Source of the DNA: Lantana camara
Lineage: Eukaryota; Streptophyta; Magnoliopsida; Lamiales; Verbenaceae
Assembly (NCBI GenBank): GCA_037501455.1
Contig: CM074863.1
Span: 10,598,001 to 10,662,000, forward strand
Reading direction: 5' to 3'
DNA: 64,000 nt
Below, in pieces: positions 56,902-64,000 of this stretch. The notes beneath the pieces were generated by a model, which was not told where the DNA came from, searched no databases, and worked only from the letters and a program-made list of their open reading frames with translations. The position numbers were made by a program, and so were the translations under genes. Positions within the stretch are counted from its first letter, which is position 1. Each line of letters opens with the position of its first letter.

Positions 56902-59900
56902 TCAGGACATAAAGCTTATAGTGTTGGTCAAATTGGGCATTTTGTTCAGATGCATTAGAATTTTCTCTGCCATTTCCCTGGTGCAATCATCTCCATGATG
57001 GAAAGCACTAACCAATGTAGCAGGCAACAGTCTATCCCTTGATATATCTGAAATAGACTCATCTCCACCCTTCATCAAGAACCTCTCGATCACCCAAAAC
57101 GCTTTCTGCCACACGCCTTCTTCCTTATGCTCCTTCACCACATTCAGCACATGCTGAATAGCATGCTTTTCAGACAACAATCTCACACTATTATCCACAT
57201 TAACTTTCTCATCCAACAATGTAGAAAGAGCCGACAATGCTGCCTCAATAACCTCAACATTCTCATGATCCAAACAGCCCAGCAGCCTCTCTACAGCCTC
57301 TGCATCGAGCAAACAGAAAGTTTCCTGTGAAGAACAAACCCCTTTATGAATGGGGCACAGTGAAACTTCTTCGCCTTTGGATAAGTTTATAGTTATACAT
57401 TTCCTGAAAAACCCAAGTTTTAGGATCTTCATTTTCTTCCCCTTTGGAGGCCTTGATAGACTGATGGAGTGTTTTGACAGATTCTCCAGCCCAATTGCAG
57501 ATAGTTTCTGAACCTCGTCAGTGGACGACCTCGATAACAGTTCTGTCAGAACTGAAACAAAGTTGAAAGTTTTTGCCGTATGTAAAATTTGATGGTCGTA
57601 CAATGTTGTTGTTAATCTGACAAGAATCCCCACAAGCCCTTCAAAGTAAGAACTTGCATATCTGCTTGATCTTGTGCCTGCTGTCTGTATCTGACTTATA
57701 CTTCGTACAACTATTGGAATAGTGTCACTGTTAACCAAAGCCAGGTTAAGTGTCAGGTTCTGATGAGGTAGTTTTGACAAGAAATTAGCTGAAACTGCAT
57801 GTTTTTCTGTGATTCTTGTAATTTCAGTTGGGTTTTGGATCAAACTCTCGGGTTGGCCTTTGGTCTTGCATAATCTGTCTGACAACGTGTGTCCCATGAA
57901 GGATGAGAGTGTAATAAGTAATTTGATTGCTGCAACTGAAAGTTCCTCATATGGGGTATTTATCAGTTCGATCAAATTGTAACTAGCTTCAGTCTCCTTA
58001 ACCACTGAAACAATTGTGCCAGCTGGTTTAGTGAACTTGATCAAGGACAGCAAGATTCTGATGAGGTTGATGTTCATCTCATCCGGGCTTGTGTTCTTGA
58101 TTCTGTGAACGATGTTGTACACTATGTAGTCTGAAGCCAGTGTGTGTCCGTGCATGCTGACCTGGACATTCTCCAGCTCCATCCCTGAGTCGAGTATATT
58201 AGCCAGTATTGCAGCTGCCTCAATTTGTGAACTCATTCCTTCATTATGAACCGATCTCGTGAAAATCTCCTCAACCATGATTTGCATGACCCCTGCATCA
58301 ACAAGAATCTTTGCGTTGGGATGGTGACAAGAGATCTGCTTTAATGCTCTGAATGCTGCATTTCTGCTCATGGATTTTCCATTTTGCACTATTTGGATTA
58401 GAGCAGGAGAAGCCCTTTCTGCCACACATTTCTTGCTGTCAGGTCCAAGAATAATTTCAGCTAGATAAGTTGCCATCTCCGTTCTCATCTCCTCGTCACC
58501 TGTCAAATTTCAAATCTTTTTAAAGAATTTACATCTATAGTTCATGGGAATTTTCAAATTTTGAATTGTTGATACTACCTTGGATTAGATGAGTTAGCAA
58601 AGGTTCATAATATCCATTTTCTGCCATGAGCTTGATATTCTGCGGAAGTTTCTCCAAGTTCTTCAAGATCCCATCAGCTGTTGCTGAGGCAAAATCATCT
58701 GAAGACTGTCGGTATTTGACCGTGATCAGCATCAGAATAGCTCCAGCTACTGTCCCTATCTTATTACAGAAAAATTGGGACGTCGAGAGCTCAAGCAGGA
58801 GCAAAGCGCAAGCATGCCTGACAGGTTTGTGATTACTTGACAGCATTTTTATTACTGTTGAAATGTCAACCGTCCTGGAAACAATTTCCTGTAAAATATT
58901 AACTTGCATTAATCTCAAGGAAATTTGCATTAATTAGATAATTTTTCTCACATCAATTTCAGGGTTTTATTTTACCTTCCCTTCTTCATCATCCTCAGCC
59001 AATTGTCTCAACAGCTCCAAGGATGAATACCTAAGACTTCTGCTTCTGTTCTCCAGAAAATTGGCCAGCAAGGGAACTATTCCAACGCTGCGCATCTGCA
59101 CCTTGTTATAGGGCTTACTCTTACATAAGCTTCTGAGATCATCAATTGCTTCAAGTACCATGTTGTCTGAACTGGCCAATGACAGAGCTGCACGTGCCAC
59201 TTTTATTCTTGCAGCTTCGTTTCTCTCTTTCCACTCATCAATAGTAGCTTTCAGAGCTACGTTTGTGCTCAGATTTCTGCTCTTCAGCTTCTGCCCCGAT
59301 ACGGGGCAGACAATTTCTTCTTGATCCTTAATGTTGTTAAACCATTCTGTTATTGCTTTCCGCTCATACGTTACTCCACTTTCTGTTGTTACGGGATCAT
59401 CCATCATCTTCTTTGTCAGAGGACAGAAGAACGTCTCGTACATTGGTTCCATGTACTGAGCCAACTGAGGCAAAGATGTCACTGAGGATCCATAGCTCAA
59501 TTTTTTTGAGTAACTTTTATCAACAGAAGTTAATCTTTCTTGGTCATCATCAGTCAGATACATTTGTGATGATGTACCTGATAACTGAATATTCATAGCT
59601 GAAGCATCAATAGAATACAGGTCCGTTTCTTCTCTGATAGTCTCCTTCAATGGCAACTTGTGAAGTTTCTGTTTCATTTCTACGCTTCTAGGCGTGCTGA
59701 TAGAAAACGAGACATTCTTCATATCTTTTGAAATAGCCTTAGCTGCCTTTTCTGCATATTCTTGGTCACCAAATGTTGACGCTGGTAGCGCGCTGACGTT
59801 TTCGCCTATGCTTCTTACAACACCTTCAAGTTGCTGCACTATGTTTTTAACTTCTGAAGATTGTATTAAGTGTGTTTTCTTCTCTAATTTCAGTGTGAAG

Positions 59901-60283
59901 CTTTTAGCTTGGTTGATTGTTCTGCACATAGATTGCAGGATTTCTACAGTATTTGTTGGAGAGGTCCAGCTTACGTGCAGCTCCATTATGACAGCAGAAA
60001 CACGGTAAAAATAGCTGCCTATTTCGATGAAAATCTCCTCCTCTATTTGTATGCATACCAAAGATTTTATCGTCTCTGAAATGGCTGCCAATAAGGACTC
60101 TGCTAGACTGCCTAGTGGATTTCTTTCTTCCCTGAGCTGAGAAAAGCCAAGATTTTATTCTTCAGTTTGCATAGAAAGAATCACATATAAACATTAGAAA
60201 CAAAAAAAAACATCTGAAGATGGATAAATCAGAACATAGAATGATGAAGTTACCAGCGACCATTCGGAGCTACTGCCTGACAT
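56902..60283 (-). CDS. PUB42: U-box/ARM-repeat E3 ubiquitin ligase, PUB42/PUB43/PUB44 group
   Basis: E3 ubiquitin ligase of the plant U-box class. Four exons, 60283-60254, 60136-58976, 58888-58579 and 58499-56902, give 3099 bases (1032 residues). The short first exon encodes MSGSSSEWSL. The U-box lies at about residues 240-315 (EPMYETFFCPLTKKMMDDPV, YERKAITEWF, CPVSGQKL). Before it is a helical N-terminal region. After it come long armadillo-type helical repeats to the C-terminus. The length fits the PUB42 group better than the shorter SAUL1/PUB44. SAUL1-like ligases restrain senescence and immunity in Arabidopsis; the role of this one is inferred only by family. An upstream AG next to the second exon gives the frame used here. 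Confidence 0.9.
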
Positions 60284-60289
60284 GTTTGC

Positions 60290-61777
60290 CAGCGGTAAGA
60301 TCCTCAAGTCCCGAAACTCAGTACGTGCTAGCGAATTTTCAGATCAAGATGGTGATTGAAAAGCTGCATAATTGATTCAGTCTCCTGAATGCCTGTAAGA
60401 CATGGTTTTCCTGCTAAAAACGTCATTTTTTTAGAAAACAATTTTGCCAATTGCTTCATTATTTTATGAAACTTCTTTCGATAAGGTCTTTATTATATGA
60501 AACAAGATGTCAGGAGATGGACTAAGTCAGCTCTGGAGACTATTTGCCTCAATTAATGCTTGATCCTGAAGCTAATCAATTATTTTCATCAGATTAAATA
60601 TTACAATAAGACCCCCTCTACCAAATTTCGTCGAATTTCATCATATTATATTCATATTGGACACTAATGTACACTCAAGAATCAGTGATGAATCTCGGAT
60701 CAATAGAATTCTTTCGGCTCGAGTTGACTCAGTAAAAGGATTCTTTTGTTTGATTGCAGGTTTGACCAGTTCACCATATCTATCAGCTTGCTGATAAATA
60801 AAGCAAATTGTCACTTTCAACGTTACTTGGTAAGAAGAGTAGACATGTTTGGCATAAGACTTTGTTTGCCAAGTTGCAATGTGATTGTAGAATTACTACG
60901 GTTTTGTTCAGGGTGGTTAGCCTAATTACATCCATTTGTCAGCTCAGTATATCTTTATCATTACATGAGATTGACAATCTAGTATGCCATTTACTTAGGT
61001 TTTTTTTTTGGACGACCAAGTTAGCTTCCATTTTTGTGCTAATACAAAAAATTGGGATAATTACATTAACGTACTTGAAGTTTGATCTAATTACAGAAAC
61101 TTCCCTTAAAGTTTGAAAGAATTACAAAAACAGCCTTTTTTTAATATACTCTCAAGATTTGGCGCATGCTATTATTATGAACAAAAAGCAAATGCATAAG
61201 ACTACAAACTTAAAAGGCCATAAGTAATTTTCTCTTTATTGAATCAAAAGCAACAAATTTCCTTATACAAAGCTCTGGCAGCAAGTACTTGCCTGAAAAT
61301 TTTCTCGTTTCATCTATATTTGCTAAATAAATGATTGTACAACAAATATCCGACGGGCTTAACTTTTTTCGTAGAGCTCTTGATAACTCACTTCTAGGCA
61401 TCCCTCATGCCTGAGGGCAAGTCTGAGATATATATACAACCATGCCTTTGCCTCAACTCTTGAATAGAAACAATTCTCATGTACAAAGCAGACTTAACTT
61501 TCTCGATTGATGTATATGAACGCTAAATTTACGGGCAAAAAGCAGGGAAAACCACTGATTTATGCTCATTTAGCTGCCTAACAATGAAGCAAGCACCATC
61601 ATCTCATGTCAAAATCCTTGAATGTCACATTGGCGGTTTTGTTGAGTCGATCTTCAGCATTGCACAGTCGAAGCAACTGTCTGAATAGATACAGAAACAT
61701 TTCCGTAGCAGTCCATTCCCCAAGGCTCCAGTGGTCTTCACTTGTTGCTCTTTGAACAATTAAGTAATATTTTCTGT
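60290..61777. other. Intergenic DNA between PUB42 and RPOTm genes
   Basis: Promoter side of the U-box gene and 3' flank of the RNA polymerase gene. A MITE-family fragment (ATAATTACATTAACGTACTT... TAATTACAGAAACTTCCC) lies at about 61045-61200. No coding exon is supported. Confidence 0.5.
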
Positions 61778-63830
61778 CTAGTTGAAAAAATATTTAGAGT
61801 CGAGAACTTCCTTCAGGTCAAAGTCTCCCCTTTCTGGCAAAGGGGGAAATTTTAGCTTTGGGAACGAATGTTGAAAACCCTCCAACAGCTGTACAGGAAA
61901 AGAAAATCTTGGTCAGTTATGCTCAGATATTGATTGGAGTGTGATGAATCAAAAAGATGTAATGTGTTGAATAAAAGAGCTTACATTTTCCAGAATTGGT
62001 GCCTCGTAGAGTTCAACAAATTTCTCTCTAAGGATCCTGTTCATTTGATCGACATCACATGCATGTGTCCAATATGAGTCGTGCACTCCTGTTTTCAAAT
62101 TGAGGTGGAAAATTTATTAGACCGTAGCAGTAGAAGGGGGACCAGAATAATTACACCAGAAAAATAAGTGGCGGACTTTAATTCTACAAACCTGCAAATT
62201 TTAAGCCAGCCTCCGAGCAGGCAATGGCAGTCATCATCATATGGGAGCCATCAAGAGAGTGCACAAAATTTGGAGGAAAAGCTGTTCTCTGCCGCTTGGT
62301 CATTACCTATGATAACCATGGAGAAGAGACGGCAGAAAGTAAGAACAATAACCCCATGCTTAATCTCAGACTAACCAGACGGAGAATGCAAATACTGATG
62401 CTGAAACAAATAGGAAACCTAACCTCATCAGTTTCACGTTGAAGAGTTAAAACCTGTAGAGAAGTCTTAATCTGCATCCACATCAACAACCAAATATTCA
62501 ATAATATGAAATGGAAAATGGTTGTCTACCATAAAAATCATATTCATGTTATCATGTAATCATTTTTGCTTAAAGTTACCATGTGTCTTCCTAATTTCCT
62601 GTAAGGCTGGACAACAGGGAGCCCGAGTGGTGTAGTCCAACGTACTGGATGGTTATTTGCGGCTATAACCTGTAAATACACATCATAGTGCGACAAAAAC
62701 AATGGGACGAGTCAAAGAATAAAGAGAACAAAGAAGAGATAGCCATACAAGGAAATGGTGGAAGAAAATGCGAACAAATAAATATGGTTAACAAACCTTT
62801 GCACAGTCTCCCAACCAATTCATTATGCTTCGTGCAGCCTCAAACATTTCTCCTAGAGCAGTCAATGTCGTCTGTTTAGGGTTCAAAGGCAATTAGCTCA
62901 AGTCATAGCAAGGCATCTTCAACACTTAAGAATCATATCATTTAACTATATCAATATTTTGAGAAACAAAATTAGAAAAAGATTAAGCTGAAAAAACTAA
63001 CTTTAGCAGCGTAGCAAGCACAGGCAAATAACTCTGTATCATCCTCAATATCACCACGCTCCTTTAACCTCCTCTTGATTTGATCACGTGCCCCAATGTA
63101 AGTGACACCATACACTGACGTCATCACAGTTTGCTTGACTAATTTCCTATCAACCTGCAAATTACAAGCATAACAATAATTAACTGTAACTACATGGTCT
63201 ACCAACATAAGCAGACAGGATTAAACATGGTATTAAACCAATTTCCAAGCATAATAAAACAAAAGCAAGACTAAGCATTTAGCATTGGAAGGAAAAGAAA
63301 CCTGGTTGATTAAAAGCCTAGCACGGGCAACATCGGGATTAGTTGCTGGGTCTCCATCAGCATCCCTCTTCATTATATCAAGAACTCTGCAACAACCAAA
63401 ATCTAATCAGTACCATCCTGCTTCTGACAGCTAGACTAGAATGTTCAAAAGTAAATTTAACCACTTAGTACTTTTTCTGCATTAAGTACAACCTATAACA
63501 AAATCCATTCTTTACAGGGAGATTGAAGGATGCATGTCTTAAGACAATGATACCTTTCACCTAGCTGGAAAAACTTGCTTTGTATTGACATCTATTGCAT
63601 TTGTTTTGTTATTAGATCGTCTTGTGCCAGTCAGGTACTTATTTCAATTATATTTACTTTTTGATTGAGATGCATTAGGGCTGGCCATTACAAGCAGGAG
63701 GTAAGATACTAGAATCACAATAGAGAAAGAAAAGTATCCATCATGATATATGAGCTTACCTAGCAGCAATTCCTGAATAGACATCAGCAGGCTTATCTCC
63801 CCCAACAAGATTAACAGCAGCTGCTCCCAG
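61778..63830 (-). CDS. RPOTm: Phage-type (T7-like) organellar RNA polymerase, RPOTm type, C-terminal part
   Basis: Transcribes mitochondrial (possibly plastid) genes. The window holds the last nine exons: 63830-63760, 63386-63302, 63154-63002, 62871-62797, 62669-62580, 62471-62424, 62306-62192, 62088-61985 and 61888-61778 (283 residues plus stop); the 5' exons lie beyond 64000. Visible polymerase motifs: [14 protein letters not shown] carries the Lys and Tyr that match T7 Lys631 and Tyr639; [17 protein letters not shown]; and [10 protein letters not shown] with the catalytic Asp matching T7 Asp812. The first catalytic Asp (T7 Asp537) would be in the exon just outside. The C-terminus is [10 protein letters not shown]. 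RPOTm is preferred over RPOTp or RPOTmp because of the neighbouring genes, not because of sequence alone. Confidence 0.9.
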
Positions 63831-64000
63831 CTGAAAACACATAATTCACTACATCAATTGAAAGGAACATAGTAATATTATCTTTCAAGAGATTGCCACA
63901 TCATCCTTCCAAAATTCAATAAATGAGATATTATAGAGGTCAAAAGTTGTGCATACATCATCATACTGCTAGCAATTCTATATACAGAATAAAGTTAATG

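Overview
This window is nuclear DNA from a dicot plant. The genes carry GT-AG introns, the intergenic DNA is AT-rich, and the repeats are typical plant transposons. The hAT element has termini close to those I remember for Antirrhinum Tam3, and the general gene make-up would fit an asterid, perhaps Lamiales; that placement is an inference only.

Layout. 0-7.5 kb: a 13-exon ubiquitin protease of the UBP16 type (minus strand). 10.6-24 kb: a minus-strand cluster of five small, two-exon, secreted cysteine-rich peptide loci (called CRP1-CRP5 here), with a PHLOEM PROTEIN 2-LIKE A10 type membrane protein gene (plus strand) between CRP2 and CRP3. CRP1, 2 and 5 look intact, CRP3 is only a signal-peptide exon, and CRP4 has a damaged signal-peptide exon. 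24.6-28.4 kb: a WIT2-type nuclear-envelope protein gene (minus). 28.5-41.5 kb: a repeat-rich block with a decayed Ulp1-type protease gene split by a 3.2-kb solo-LTR-like insertion, a 42-bp minisatellite, a structurally complete 3.75-kb hAT transposon, a long hairpin, and a GRF-type zinc-finger gene or remnant. 41.7-46.8 kb: gene-poor DNA. 46.9-50.6 kb: a bHLH49-type transcription factor (plus). 51.3-53.5 kb: an intronless DYW-class PPR protein (plus), followed by a tRNA-derived SINE. 54.2-55.9 kb: a SAM-domain/peroxiredoxin-like protein (minus). 56.9-60.3 kb: a U-box/ARM E3 ligase of the PUB42 type (minus). 61.8-64.0 kb: the 3' part of a phage-type mitochondrial RNA polymerase (RPOTm type, minus), running off the window.

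From memory of Arabidopsis, WIT2, bHLH49, a DYW PPR gene, PUB42 and RPOTm lie in the same order near At1g68910-At1g68990, so the right half is a conserved block into which the 28-47 kb repeat-rich DNA has been inserted. The most notable accessory region is the CRP cluster. Its peptides share the pattern C-x5-C ... C-x4-C-x-C behind a conserved signal peptide, as in legume nodule-specific cysteine-rich and defensin-like peptides. CRP1 has two such motifs joined by a low-complexity His/Asn/Asp/Gln linker. All exon borders were derived by hand from splice sites and frame; in the complete multi-exon models (UBP16, bHLH49, PRXL2-SAM, PUB42) the summed exons keep one open frame.
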